DNA of 64,000 nt from Schlesneria sp. DSM 10557 (GCF_041860085.1 NZ_CP124747.1:930001-994000), one strand, 5' to 3'. Positions 1 through 12,982 are shown, counted from the stretch's first letter. Program-made: numbers and translations. The notes: generated from the sequence alone by a model not told the origin.

Positions 1-162
1 TCAGTTGGGTTGAAGGAATCGATCCAGACCATCAGCACATGCTGCGAGATTCCCCCCGGATCCGTCAAGCACGACAGCCACATGGCCATCGGTCGATAAT
101 GGGTGGAGCTCGTACGTTTCTGACGTCGAATCACGCTCGCCAGAATTGTGGACGTGGGTCAA
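1..162 (-). CDS. Hypothetical small protein (weak call)
   Basis: A 53-codon open frame on the minus strand ends in TGA at positions 1-3 and is closed upstream by TAA at 169-171. The only plausible initiator near its 5' end is TTG at 160-162. The translation reads THVHNSGERD...HVAVVLDGSGGNLAACADGLDRF, which is protein-like in composition, with alternating hydrophobic residues and a Gly-rich turn. No family is recognised and no strong ribosome binding site is visible. It lies just downstream of the NfeD-like gene on the same strand, so it could be the last gene of that transcript. It may also be chance coding. Confidence 0.3.
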   Translation of the reverse strand: MTHVHNSGERDSTSETYELHPLSTDGHVAVVLDGSGGNLAACADGLDRFLQPN

Positions 163-256
163 CGTATCTTAGCGGAGTCTATCGCCCCGAGAAACTGGCT
201 TCGCTTCCCAGGCTGGCAGGAATTCTCTGCATGAAGAAAGCAGAACCTCTTTTTCA

Positions 257-841
257 TCAAGTGCTGGAAGGGTATTCAAAATCGAGTCCTTTCGATAAGT
301 CGAATGGTTCTGTCAGCTCTTCGGCAGCCACTTCTTCAGGTGCCCCGGGCCGCACAATCAGAGTTCGACCGTCAACAGCAATCACTCGTACCGAGACACC
401 GTTGTCGATCGACAGTCCCTCAGACGTCGCCTGTAATCGCTCTCCGGACACATTCACAATTCCGCCCGGATTCAGAAGCGTGGCTGTGATGCCGAACCGC
501 CCGACGAGATTCTCCAGATGTGCAGACTCTTCGAGATACGGCGTGACTTCTTCCGGCGTGGGAGCCTCGAGCAAGACCCGCCGACCAAATGAAGTTTGAG
601 GCAAGATATAAAATCCCACCCCGATGACGGTCGGAACAAGCAAGAGCAACAGTGCGCAGTAAGCCACAAACAGATTCGGACTTGATGTCCCCCAGGCACG
701 ATAGGCGAAGATCAGGGAGATCACCAGCGTGATGAACGTGACGACTCCCAGCAGTCCGCCAGAGGGGACGAAGACTTCCGCAGCGAGGATTGCGAGGCCG
801 ACGATCAACAGCACGACGGCTAAAAAAGCATTAGAATCCAT
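257..841 (-). CDS. NfeD-like membrane protein
   Basis: A 194-residue protein of the NfeD family. Three hydrophobic segments (about residues 5-25, 29-49 and 56-78) are followed by a soluble C-terminal region (about 112-165, with GRxGxAxTxLxPxG-like and VxAVDGRTLIV stretches) that fits the small OB-fold domain of NfeD proteins. Known family role: NfeD partners SPFH/flotillin-type proteins in membrane microdomains, and some longer relatives carry a ClpP-like protease domain, which is absent here. No flotillin gene lies inside the window, and any partner would be beyond position 1 or elsewhere. The ATG at 839-841 is the natural start because the first hydrophobic helix begins immediately after it. 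Confidence 0.75.
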   Translation of the reverse strand: MDSNAFLAVVLLIVGLAILAAEVFVPSGGLLGVVTFITLVISLIFAYRAWGTSSPNLFVAYCALLLLLVPTVIGVGFYILPQTSFGRRVLLEAPTPEEVTPYLEESAHLENLVGRFGITATLLNPGGIVNVSGERLQATSEGLSIDNGVSVRVIAVDGRTLIVRPGAPEEVAAEELTEPFDLSKGLDFEYPSST

Positions 842-1028
842 AAGGTCAATTCTGTCTCAGCACTGCGAGCCATCCCGGACGGAACATGAGCAGTCGAGGA
901 ATCAAGCGATCCCTCCTCAACAATCAACCTGGTGTTATTCAGCGAACTTCTTCAGGCAATCCCCGTTTGAAGTGTAGCTCGACCGGTCATTGAGGCAAGC
1001 GACACCGACTGCGCAGCACCTCCGCCGC

Positions 1029-2369
1029 TCATTTCGCAAACAAGACCTTCGGCTGAGCCTTTTCCCACTCTTCCTTCGAAACAGGTTTTGTCTCGTGCAA
1101 ATGGACAAAGGTCCCTTTCTTATTCCCGACGACAATATCCGGCTTTCCATCACCGTTGACATCGGTGGCAAGGACTTGAGTCCCCACACCCGAATCATCG
1201 TCGACAAATTGTGGAACCCAGGAAACTTGTCCGACCGAGGGGCGGACCAGCTTGAACCAGTAAACCACCGCCGGGGCTTCTGGCTCGGCGTCACCCGCTG
1301 GACCGTGAGCCCAGAACCGTTTTCCTGTCACGATATCTTTCAGTCCATCCCCGTCCATGTCGACGAGGTCCAGCGCGTGCACCTGCGAGAACTTCAGACC
1401 GTAGGGGTTTTGAGTCGGTTCATGCCCCATAATCAGATGCTCGCGGAACTTGATCTCGCCATCTTCCTGATATTGTTCGAACCAGGCGAGTCCGTAGCCG
1501 TGGGCCTGCAAGCTGGTGATGACATCGTTCAAGCCATCGCCATTCACATCGTAAGCGTACATCTGAGCTCCCCCGCCACCGAAAGCGACCGGGTGGAAGA
1601 CCCATTCCGGATCACCGGCAAGCGAGGCGGGCTGTTCCCACCAGCCGTTCGCGACGAACACATCAGTCCGTCCGTCCCCGTTGATGTCTCCCGCACCGAG
1701 ACCGTGAGTGAAGCGTTGCCAGTTTCCCGGTTTCGAAATCTTGTGGAACGTCCACGGCTTGGTGGGATCTGACCAGTCGACGGTCGTGTAGCCCACAAAC
1801 CCTTTCTGATCCCCTTCCACGGGAAGCGTCGCACCGCTCAGGATTTCTGGCTTGCCATCCCCGTCGACATCAAGCCACTGGGGAGATTCGTTATCCACGG
1901 TTTTGAAGACCACATGAGGCGTCCAGTGCCGGTTTTCCCCTTTCGGATTCTCGTACCAGGTCGCTTCCGCTCCGGGGAATCCGTAGACCAGGACGTCCGT
2001 CCAACCATCGCCATTGAAATCATGGGTGAACGTGAAGAAGTTGTCCGAGTAGGCATTGTTCTTTCCCAGAGCCCCTTCAAACCCCGGCACGTCGACGACT
2101 GTTCCATCGGCCTTTTGCAGTTTGAAGGTCTGCTTCGCCGGGTAGATTTCCCGTCGTTCCTTGAAATCAGGCGCTGCATACCAGTACGGCCCGCTGACGA
2201 CGTCGAGCTTCCCATCGTGATTGAAGTCACCCACATTGGCCCCTTCCCCCCAGAACTGATCGTTCAGATGCAACTTCTGGAACGAATGGAGTACATACTC
2301 TTCCGCGTTCACGACGCTGAAAGATCCGCATACCACAGCAAGTAGACAGGCCAGGGGAGTGATTTTCAT
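1029..2369 (-). CDS. Secreted FG-GAP/VCBS repeat protein
   Basis: A 446-residue exported protein. The start is placed at the ATG at 2367-2369, which opens directly into a signal peptide (MKITPLACLLAVVCG...VNA); a TTG 18 bases upstream in frame is less likely. The mature part holds about seven repeats containing calcium-loop motifs such as DFNHDGKLD, DFNGDGWTD, DVDGDGKPE, DINGDGRTD, DVNGDGLND and DMDGDGLKD. These are the signature of FG-GAP/VCBS beta-propeller repeats. Such proteins are abundant in planctomycetes and are surface or periplasmic, with no enzymatic activity assigned. It is probably a seven-bladed propeller. The gene stands 187 bp upstream of the NfeD-like gene, and no operon partner is evident. 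Confidence 0.75.
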   Translation of the reverse strand: MKITPLACLLAVVCGSFSVVNAEEYVLHSFQKLHLNDQFWGEGANVGDFNHDGKLDVVSGPYWYAAPDFKERREIYPAKQTFKLQKADGTVVDVPGFEGALGKNNAYSDNFFTFTHDFNGDGWTDVLVYGFPGAEATWYENPKGENRHWTPHVVFKTVDNESPQWLDVDGDGKPEILSGATLPVEGDQKGFVGYTTVDWSDPTKPWTFHKISKPGNWQRFTHGLGAGDINGDGRTDVFVANGWWEQPASLAGDPEWVFHPVAFGGGGAQMYAYDVNGDGLNDVITSLQAHGYGLAWFEQYQEDGEIKFREHLIMGHEPTQNPYGLKFSQVHALDLVDMDGDGLKDIVTGKRFWAHGPAGDAEPEAPAVVYWFKLVRPSVGQVSWVPQFVDDDSGVGTQVLATDVNGDGKPDIVVGNKKGTFVHLHETKPVSKEEWEKAQPKVLFAK

Positions 2370-2697
2370 AGTCGACGATCTTCCCAATTCGGAACCATGG
2401 AACGCTTCTCAGTCACGAGCGGCCAGGAATCACAGACGCGCGGACAGTACCACCATTCAGGGTTAGCCTGATAAGCGGTTCCCTGCTCGCCCGCAAAAAT
2501 CGATGATCCCCCGTCGATTGCTCGTGTTCGATCTCTCAGGGGACTGAGCGAATCGCAATCGATAACATACAAATCCGTTCCGCTGTTTGAAACCCGCTCG
2601 CCTCCCGCCAGGGAAGCGGTGCACGTTGCCGCTCCGGGCACCCGCTTCCACACTTCACATCGTTTCCTGTAACGCGGATCGTTTCCTGCGACACACC
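2370..2697. other. Intergenic stretch, no gene seen
   Basis: About 330 bases between two minus-strand genes. An open frame spans most of it but has many Cys, Trp and Arg residues, no ribosome binding site and runs into the neighbouring start, so I do not call it. It presumably carries the promoter of the FG-GAP gene. Confidence 0.5.
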
Positions 2698-3855
2698 TCA
2701 ATCGATGACGATCAGATCCCGGGAGAAGCGCGATAACAGTTCGGCTCCATTCTGCGTTACGAGCACGTTGTCGATGATCCGAGCCCCCAGGAATTCGTCA
2801 CCGATGAATACTGGAGGTTCGACCGTGATCACCATTCCCGCTTGCAGCGTGTAGGTACTATCCCCCAGCATGTGCAGTGGTTCTCCCCACGTCGGGGGGA
2901 AGCCCGGGGCCAGGCCGTACCCGGTCGTATGCACGCGTCCCCTCCCCAGACCCGCGTCATCGATGACCCGTTTTGCGGCCAGGTGTGGAACGACCGCAGG
3001 AACCCCGTGGCGAATCTCGGCGATACAGGCGTCCGATGCCCGACGGACGACATCGTAAAGCTCTTGCGCCCGCGGAGAGGGCGTTCCGAGACAGAATTGC
3101 CTTCCAATCGTCGACGTGTACCGCTTGAACATGGCACCGTATTCGATGCTGCCCGTTTCACCTCGCCGCAACACACGATCCGTGGGAGCTCCGTGACTGA
3201 ATCCAGCACGCGGCCCTGAGACAAGATTGATCGGGCTGGCGGCCATGCCACTGTGGTTCTGAAACAGCGCCTGATAGACGGTACCTGCCAGTTGCAGTTC
3301 CGTCACCCCTTCCCGCAACGCCTTCACAAAGGCATCCATCGCGATGTCGGCAATCCGGCTTGCCTCGCGGATGTACTTCAATTCGGTCTCGGACTTCACC
3401 AGTTTGAGGTCGTGGATCAGGTTCGTTGGTTCCGCGACCAGGGCCTCCCCCAGGAACTGCTTCATACGAACGTAGTGGTGCGGATGCAGGTAATAAGCGG
3501 GCACTTCCATCCCCACCCGCGCCTGCTTCAATCCCAACGAATTCGCCACTTTTTCAAACAGCAGAATGGGATCCTCGGGTTCCGGCATCCCGAACGTCCA
3601 GATCTGATCGACGAGCGCGTCGTCGAGAAATTCACTCCGTTCTCCCTCGCGAGTGAGCACGATAATGTCACCCGGTTCGGCAGAAATCAGGAGGCACTGA
3701 AATTCCTGATAGCTCTTCGCATCAGATCCCGTCAGCCAGTGAATCGAGACCGGATGGATGACCACAAGCCAGTCGAGCCCGGCTGAGGCCATTGCTTCGC
3801 GGACACGTTTTCTTCGGAATTCGAAATCTTGGGTCGAGAAATCCAGCTTCGACAT
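2698..3855 (-). CDS. M24-family creatinase-like hydrolase lacking metal ligands
   Basis: A 385-residue protein with a creatinase-type N-terminal domain (about 1-140) and a C-terminal pita-bread domain of the M24 family. The ATG at 3853-3855 is chosen because AAGGA lies just upstream; the longer open frame reaches into the divergent gene. The pita-bread domain keeps the substrate His (SHGAPTDR) and one Glu (TVEPPVF). The other usual metal ligands are changed: the first Asp is Glu (SIEYGA), the second is Thr (YTSTIGR), the GHG His is Tyr (TGYGLA) and the last Glu is Ile (ARIIDN). Creatinase and ectoine hydrolase are known metal-independent members of this fold, so a C-N hydrolase for a small amidine or amide is more likely than a peptidase. 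The divergent MFS transporter suggests an imported substrate. Confidence 0.75.
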   Translation of the reverse strand: MSKLDFSTQDFEFRRKRVREAMASAGLDWLVVIHPVSIHWLTGSDAKSYQEFQCLLISAEPGDIIVLTREGERSEFLDDALVDQIWTFGMPEPEDPILLFEKVANSLGLKQARVGMEVPAYYLHPHHYVRMKQFLGEALVAEPTNLIHDLKLVKSETELKYIREASRIADIAMDAFVKALREGVTELQLAGTVYQALFQNHSGMAASPINLVSGPRAGFSHGAPTDRVLRRGETGSIEYGAMFKRYTSTIGRQFCLGTPSPRAQELYDVVRRASDACIAEIRHGVPAVVPHLAAKRVIDDAGLGRGRVHTTGYGLAPGFPPTWGEPLHMLGDSTYTLQAGMVITVEPPVFIGDEFLGARIIDNVLVTQNGAELLSRFSRDLIVID

Positions 3856-3974
3856 GACTTTCCTTGAGTTTTCATTGATAAAACAGACTTGATATGTCGC
3901 GATGATCCCTATCCGACAATAAGATAACAACTCGTTGATGGATGTGCCCTGACACTCTTGTTTGGTTGCCGCCG

Positions 3975-5318
3975 ATGTCATCTGATTCCGCCGAACCGCA
4001 AGCCACAAAAATCCGCTGGTTGATCGTGGCAATGCTGATGGGCTTCACGTTTCTAGGGCACTTCAACCGCGTCAGCATTTCGGTCGCGGGGACCGAGCGT
4101 TTCATCAAGCCCGGCGGGCTCGACATGGAGCAGATGGGCCTGGTCTATTCTGCTTTTCTGCTGGTCTACACCCTCAGTATGCTGCCAGGGGGCTGGATCA
4201 TTGACCGTCTCGGTCCTCGCTGGGCCCTCGCAGGTATGGGATTGGGGATGGGGACCTGCGTCGCACTGACTGGGGCTCTCGGCTGGACCGGCATCCCCAT
4301 CGCAGGCATGCTCGTTCCGCTGCTGATGATTCGCGGCATTGCGGGAGGGATGAGTGTGCCGCTGCACCCTGCTGCAGCTCGAAGTGTCTCCCTGTGGCTC
4401 CCCCTCTCCAGTCGGACCACGGCAAACGGGTTGGTCACGGCTGGAGCACTGATCGGGATCGCTGTCTGTTTCCCCGTCTTCGGCAATTTGATGGATCACT
4501 TCGACTGGCCGCGAGCATTTGTCATTTGCGGCGTTGCCATGATTGCGTACTCGCTCGCCTGGCTGGCCCTTTCCAGTGACAGCGTCATCGATCACCCCTG
4601 GACCAATTTCGCTGAGCGTGACATGGTCAAGCCGGCCGATCAACCGGACCCTCGAACGCGCTCTACGTGGCGCGAATTCCTCGATCTGTTTCATAATCGA
4701 AATCTGGTCCTGCTGACATTGAGCTATGCCGCTCTCAGCTACTTCATGTACCTCTTCTTCTACTGGCTTGGGGCGTACTTCGAAAAGACATTAAGCCTGC
4801 CGGTCGAAGACTGCCGCAACGCGACCATGACGGTTCATCTGGCAATGGCGGTGGGAATGGTGATCGGTGGCATCGGTACAGACTTTCTGGGACGAAAACT
4901 GGGCCGGCGGTGGGGTTGTCGTGGTATCGCGATGCTCGGAATGAGTCTAAGTGCGTTACTCGCCTGGAAGGGACTCTCTGTCGCGGATCCGACGCAAGTT
5001 GTCTGGTATTTCGCGTTCGCGCTCGGGTCACTGGGACTCGTTGAAGGGATCTTCTGGACCGCAGCACCCCAACTCGAACCCCGCAACGGGGGACTGGCTG
5101 GCGCTTTCCTGAATACGATTGGCAACGCTGGTGGACTGACGGCTCCATATCTCACACCAGTCATTGCCAGCAACTTCAGTTGGAACGCAGCCATTGCAGT
5201 CGCATGCTGTTCTTGCGGAATTGGCGCCATTCTGTGGTTGTGGATCGATATTGATCCAAATGCAGAGCGGATCACCGTCCACGCCCCGGATGTCACTGCA
5301 CCGGAAGTTGTCATCTGA
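3975..5318 (+). CDS. MFS transporter
   Basis: A 447-residue major facilitator superfamily protein with about twelve hydrophobic helices. The loop after helix 2 carries GGWIIDRLGPRWAL, matching the MFS G-x3-D-R-x-G-x-R motif, and a second half-motif (GTDFLGRKLGRRWG) follows in the C-terminal half. The N-terminal segment (FTFLGHFNRVSISVAG) resembles the hexuronate/sugar-acid transporter group (anion:cation symporters). The start is uncertain: ATG at 3975 (chosen, MSSDSAEP) or ATG at 3942; neither has a strong ribosome binding site. It is transcribed away from the M24 hydrolase gene from a roughly 120-bp shared region and converges on the enolase-superfamily gene, so the three may serve one substrate. 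Confidence 0.8.
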   Translation: MSSDSAEPQATKIRWLIVAMLMGFTFLGHFNRVSISVAGTERFIKPGGLDMEQMGLVYSAFLLVYTLSMLPGGWIIDRLGPRWALAGMGLGMGTCVALTGALGWTGIPIAGMLVPLLMIRGIAGGMSVPLHPAAARSVSLWLPLSSRTTANGLVTAGALIGIAVCFPVFGNLMDHFDWPRAFVICGVAMIAYSLAWLALSSDSVIDHPWTNFAERDMVKPADQPDPRTRSTWREFLDLFHNRNLVLLTLSYAALSYFMYLFFYWLGAYFEKTLSLPVEDCRNATMTVHLAMAVGMVIGGIGTDFLGRKLGRRWGCRGIAMLGMSLSALLAWKGLSVADPTQVVWYFAFALGSLGLVEGIFWTAAPQLEPRNGGLAGAFLNTIGNAGGLTAPYLTPVIASNFSWNAAIAVACCSCGIGAILWLWIDIDPNAERITVHAPDVTAPEVVI

Positions 5319-5573
5319 ACAAAACGGTCGTCACACAATCCGTGAACAGTAATCGAAAGCCCCGGTTGTACGTCATTGTGTCGATCGGGGGGGGCCTATG
5401 ACCGGTTAGGCATCCGCCACAGACGACTCCAGCAACAAAAATCCCGGCTCTGGGGCCTCTCGTCATCTGAGCAACTGGTTTGGCTACCTTGCCAGTTCTA
5501 CGTTAAGCCAGGGGACTGATGTAAGAGGTATAAGTCGGGTTGATGGCTTGGCCCGCATTCTCACATCGTTGCT

Positions 5574-6731
5574 TCAGGAGAGCGCGAACTTGCGAATGAT
5601 TTCATCGGGAAGTTCAAAACCAATCCCAGGTCGATCGGGCAGGGCAATCGCTCCTGACACAACGGGATAGCCGATCTCCTGCAACTCTTTTCTGAGGGGC
5701 GATTCGTAAACTTCCGCAGGGGCGAACTCGATGTAGGGAGTAATCGGCGAATAGGCAGCGAGATGAAGCGATGCCGATCCCAGGATCTGAGTTGACCAGT
5801 TACCGGGGCAAACCGCTGCACCGCGAGGGTGAGCAAGTTCCACAATTCGCTTGGCTTCGGTGAGTCCCCCACAGGTCGTCATATAGGGCTGGACGACCGT
5901 CACGAATCCCCGATCCATCATCTCGAGAAATTCCCAGCGAGTCACTCCGTGTTCTCCCATCGCCAGCGGGATTGAGGTTTTCTCCGCAAGTCTGGCGTAG
6001 GGTTCCGGAGAATCCACAGGGAAGGGGGTCTCGAAAAAGGTAATCTCGAATTCCTCGAGGTGCCGTGCCACGCGGACTGCAGTTGGTACATCGTTGAAGA
6101 GATATCCCACATCAACCATCAGCGCAACGTCGCCTCCCAGTGAACGACGGAACCGGCGCGCCAGTTCGATAACGTCCTGCGGCGTGGACATCATCGGTTC
6201 AATTTTGAAAGCGCGATATCCAAGAGCAGCCAGATGCTCGGCCCGCGAAATCTGCTGGGTGAACATCGCTTCGCCACCCCACACGTCCGAGACGAGCGTG
6301 CAATAGGGAACGATTTGCGGCTCTTGACCAACCGGTGTCTGGAACGGCCCGCGCTGCACACCCCCGAGAAGTTTCCAGACAGGATGACCGAGTTCCTGCC
6401 CGTAGAGATCCCAGATCGCGACATCCAGGGCGCCGAGGATGATGATTTCCCAACCGCGACGGTTGGTGTGCATCATCGCATCCCACATCCGCTGCCAGAT
6501 CCGTTCCGGGTGTGTGATTTCCTGGCCAATCAGCAGTCTGCCAAAGTAAGAATCTTTGTCGCCGACCGTGGCCAGAACGACGCCGGGGGGGACACGAAAG
6601 ACTTCAGAGAGACCGACGAGTCCACTGTCTGACTGCACCTTGAGGCAGGCGAGCGGTTCGACCCCTCCCTGGTCCGGATCAATGAGAGGTCCGTCGCCGA
6701 TCACGAAAGTCTCTAACCGCTCGATTTTCAT
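5574..6731 (-). CDS. Enolase-superfamily enzyme (mandelate racemase/muconate lactonizing type)
   Basis: A 385-residue protein starting at the ATG at 6729-6731 (MKIERLETF) with AGGTG a few bases upstream. An N-terminal capping domain is followed by a TIM-barrel domain with a Lys in AFKIEPM and three metal ligands in order: Asp in MVDVGY, Glu in FFETPF and Glu in MGEHG. These identify the mandelate racemase/muconate lactonizing subgroup. The place where a catalytic His usually sits reads CPGNWS, so the His of the mandelate racemase type appears absent. The substrate cannot be inferred. Likely roles are acid-sugar dehydration or epimerisation. It lies tail-to-tail with the MFS gene. Confidence 0.75.
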   Translation of the reverse strand: MKIERLETFVIGDGPLIDPDQGGVEPLACLKVQSDSGLVGLSEVFRVPPGVVLATVGDKDSYFGRLLIGQEITHPERIWQRMWDAMMHTNRRGWEIIILGALDVAIWDLYGQELGHPVWKLLGGVQRGPFQTPVGQEPQIVPYCTLVSDVWGGEAMFTQQISRAEHLAALGYRAFKIEPMMSTPQDVIELARRFRRSLGGDVALMVDVGYLFNDVPTAVRVARHLEEFEITFFETPFPVDSPEPYARLAEKTSIPLAMGEHGVTRWEFLEMMDRGFVTVVQPYMTTCGGLTEAKRIVELAHPRGAAVCPGNWSTQILGSASLHLAAYSPITPYIEFAPAEVYESPLRKELQEIGYPVVSGAIALPDRPGIGFELPDEIIRKFALS

Positions 6732-7338
6732 CTCGCACCTGTCGTGAGAATAACGGCAGTCGGGATCGGCCCGGATCGGGGTGATGTCGTGGTCCCTGCC
6801 CCTTGAATTCGACACGCTCCGTCTTGGAACATCATTCTATTTCCCGCTTCACGCCGCTGACAGTGGTCCGGAGCACCAGGCCAATCCTTGACGGATGGAG
6901 ATCCACAGATACAATCGCATCGGATTTGTCAATTGTCCGCTTCGTTTCGGTCAATCAACCGGCGTGCCCACGTCTAGACCACAGCGGTTCGAATCGACGA
7001 TGACCCGGTGCAAGCTATTCATGATGGGATGTTTCAAAGGGAACACTTTATCGATGGCGTAGTTTGAGCGGGCATTCTTTATCGCAGGGATTTCCCGGAT
7101 TGGCGTGACTCGTCCAGTCACAGTGACCCCGACGGAATCTTGCAAAAATTCTGGCGTTAACTTCCGAATAGCATCCCGTCTCAGGGATCTCGTAAGGTTG
7201 ATTATGATTTCGCTCAGAATTTCTTTTGAACAAAGCACTCCAGGCCAGACCCAGGACAGGACGATCAGCGTCGATCTGACGCGATTTTGCTGTCGGCTGC
7301 TGCAGTCGGATTCTCTGTGCAGCCAGAAGGATTGATTC
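6732..7338. other. Intergenic region upstream of dnaG
   Basis: About 600 bases between divergent genes, with no convincing gene. It should hold promoters for the enolase-superfamily gene on the left and for dnaG-rpoD on the right. Short minus-strand frames here extend from inside dnaG and look like shadows. There is no rpsU gene, although rpsU often precedes dnaG in other bacteria. Confidence 0.5.
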
Positions 7339-9255
7339 ATGACGATGGCCCCAGGTCCCAGTGCTGACGAATTTAAAGAGACCGTTCGCTCTCGAACCGA
7401 TATCGTGCATTTGATCGGCGAAACTGTGACTCTGCAGCCGAACGGCCGAGTCTTCAAAGGGCTCTGCCCCTTCCACGACGATCACAATCCCTCATTCACC
7501 GTCAATCCCGAAAGACAGACCTACAAATGCTGGTCATGTCAGGAAGGGGGCGATTGCTTCTCTTTCGTCATGAAGCACGACGCGTTGAATTTTCGCGAGA
7601 CGCTGGAGATGCTGGCGGCACGTGCGGGGCTGGAGATCCCCAAGACACTTCGCCGCGGACCGGACGAAAAAAAGAATAAGCCTCATCTCTATGACGTTCT
7701 GGCGTGGGCCGAGCAGGAGTTCCATCAGTGCCTGCTCTCGACCGCAGTTGCAGAGCGCGCTCGAAATTACCTGCTCAGTCGTGGCTTTAACCACGCCATG
7801 ACATCCCGGTTCAAGCTGGGATATCACCCCGAGAGCTGGGACTGGCTGCTGCAACGGGCGAAAGGACAGTTTGATCCCGAACTGCTTGTCGAAGCGGATC
7901 TGGCTCGACCGCGTGACGGTCAGTCCGGTTTTTACGATAAGTTCGTTGATCGGATTATGTTTCCGATTCACGACGAACGGGGTCGGACTGTGGCGTTTGG
8001 GGGACGCATTCTGCCGGATTCCAAGTCGAAGTCGGATGCAAAATACCTGAATAGTTCCGAGACCCCTGTCTTCTCGAAAAGTCGTATCTGCTACGCGCTC
8101 GACGTCGCTCGCGATGCCATCAAGAAGACCGACATGGTACTGGTGATGGAGGGCTACGCAGACTGCGTGAAGGCCCATCAAGGTGGAATTCTGAATGCGG
8201 TCGCGACGCTCGGCACCGCTTTGACAGAATCGCATGTCACTTTGCTAAAACGGCTGGCACGTAAAGTCGTACTCGTCTTCGACGGAGACCGAGCCGGGAT
8301 CGAAGCGGCCGAAAAGGCGATTCCCCGATTCCTGGCCCAGGACGTCGATCTACGGATTCTCACCGTCCCCGACGAACTGGATCCGGACGAATTTATCGAT
8401 CAACGGGGGGGTGATGCCCTGCTGGCCCTGGCGGAAGACGCCCCCGAGGCCTTCGAGTATCAACTGAGGCTCCTGCTGGGGCGTTACGGCACGACAACCC
8501 TGGATGGGCGCCAGCGTGTGCTGGATGGAATGTTGAATTTACTTCTGGGATGCCCGGGAATTCACGGAACCGTCAGGGAAGACATGATTCTAGGGAAGCT
8601 GCCCCAGCGGGTTGGCTTGTCCGAGGTCGAAGTCCGTCGGCGACTGAAAGAGCTGCAAAACAAACAATCCGTTCAACCGTCGCGGGTTGCGGAACGGAAA
8701 GTCAACGTAACTGCACCAGCCGACGATGTCGAGCTGCGACAGTGGAAGCAAGCCATCGATTCACTTCAGCGATCTGCAAATGGAGACGATCTGCTGGAGT
8801 GCGAATTACTTCAGATGCTTTTTGCTCACCCTCACCTGACGGACCAAGTGCGACGCGAGATTGGCGCAAACGATTTGCGGCACGAATTACTTCAGGAAAT
8901 CCTGTCACACTGGTTTGATATGCTCGAGGAAGGGGTTGAACCGACGTACGACCGCTTGTTGTCGCGGACCGAATGCCCGCAGCGAAAACGGTTAATGGTC
9001 TGGATTGACGAGCAGGCACGCCATCGGGAATACACGCAATCGCTCGCGGATGCGCGCACGATGGGCACAGAAACTGCGGAAGACGGGGTTCGGCGCGTCA
9101 TCGACAGGATTCGGTGGCGACGAAGCGTACTCGCGAACCAGGCCTCCAAAAGCCTGCTGTTCGAACGTCCGGCAGAGACGGCAAAGCTGACGACAGAAAC
9201 TCGACGCTTACTGGAACAAGCGGCCCGTTTCCACCGCGAACGTACTACAAAATAA
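7339..9255 (+). CDS. dnaG: DNA primase DnaG
   Basis: A 638-residue bacterial primase that makes RNA primers for replication at the fork. The N-terminal zinc-binding domain shows Cys43, His46, Cys64 and Cys67 (CPFH ... CWSC), the CHC2 type. The catalytic core follows with the Toprim fold at about residues 255-345: MEGYADCV supplies the conserved Glu and VFDGDRAG the DxD. The C-terminal third is less conserved and would contact DnaB helicase. AAGGA lies about nine bases before the ATG. rpoD follows after 107 bp in the same direction, matching the known dnaG-rpoD order of the macromolecular-synthesis operon. Confidence 0.95.
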   Translation: MTMAPGPSADEFKETVRSRTDIVHLIGETVTLQPNGRVFKGLCPFHDDHNPSFTVNPERQTYKCWSCQEGGDCFSFVMKHDALNFRETLEMLAARAGLEIPKTLRRGPDEKKNKPHLYDVLAWAEQEFHQCLLSTAVAERARNYLLSRGFNHAMTSRFKLGYHPESWDWLLQRAKGQFDPELLVEADLARPRDGQSGFYDKFVDRIMFPIHDERGRTVAFGGRILPDSKSKSDAKYLNSSETPVFSKSRICYALDVARDAIKKTDMVLVMEGYADCVKAHQGGILNAVATLGTALTESHVTLLKRLARKVVLVFDGDRAGIEAAEKAIPRFLAQDVDLRILTVPDELDPDEFIDQRGGDALLALAEDAPEAFEYQLRLLLGRYGTTTLDGRQRVLDGMLNLLLGCPGIHGTVREDMILGKLPQRVGLSEVEVRRRLKELQNKQSVQPSRVAERKVNVTAPADDVELRQWKQAIDSLQRSANGDDLLECELLQMLFAHPHLTDQVRREIGANDLRHELLQEILSHWFDMLEEGVEPTYDRLLSRTECPQRKRLMVWIDEQARHREYTQSLADARTMGTETAEDGVRRVIDRIRWRRSVLANQASKSLLFERPAETAKLTTETRRLLEQAARFHRERTTK

Positions 9256-9362
9256 TTGTATTCAATCGGTGTGGCTTGAAAATCTGACAAGTCGCGGCCT
9301 GAGTACTCAAACAGAAACAGTCGAATTTACACGGATCTTAATATCCTTCCGAGGAGTCGCCG

Positions 9363-11024
<1,662 letters not shown>

Positions 11025-11110
11025 AGAAATTTTTAGAAAATGTCGTCGGGCTCCATTCTGATTTGCCCTGTCGCTGACGTTACTGTCCGACGTCGCTGAC
11101 GGGAACGATC

Positions 11111-11156
11111 AAAACGAAAATCGCCGGGTTCGCAAGAATCCGGCGATCTCGTTTTG
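11111..11156. terminator. Bidirectional terminator between rpoD and eno
   Basis: An inverted repeat of about 16 bases (AAAACGA..ATCGCCGG against CCGGCGAT.TCGTTTT) with a 12-base loop lies between the converging rpoD and eno stop codons. A-tracts on the left and T-tracts on the right give a U-run in both directions. Confidence 0.75.
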
Positions 11157-11198
11157 TAACTTCCCGATCTGATCAGTGTAAAACTGACAGACGGACGC

Positions 11199-12982
<1,784 letters not shown>

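Noticed and set aside
1029..1772. Long plus-strand frame opposite the FG-GAP gene
   Set aside because: It is the antisense shadow of the DxDGDG repeats; the minus-strand product has a signal peptide and clear repeats.
2366..2701. 111-codon minus-strand frame between the M24 and FG-GAP genes
   Set aside because: Rich in Cys, Trp and Arg, overlaps the start of the FG-GAP gene and lacks a ribosome binding site.
6960..7010. GGTTCGAATC string resembling a tRNA T-arm
   Set aside because: No acceptor stem, anticodon arm or D-arm could be fitted around it.
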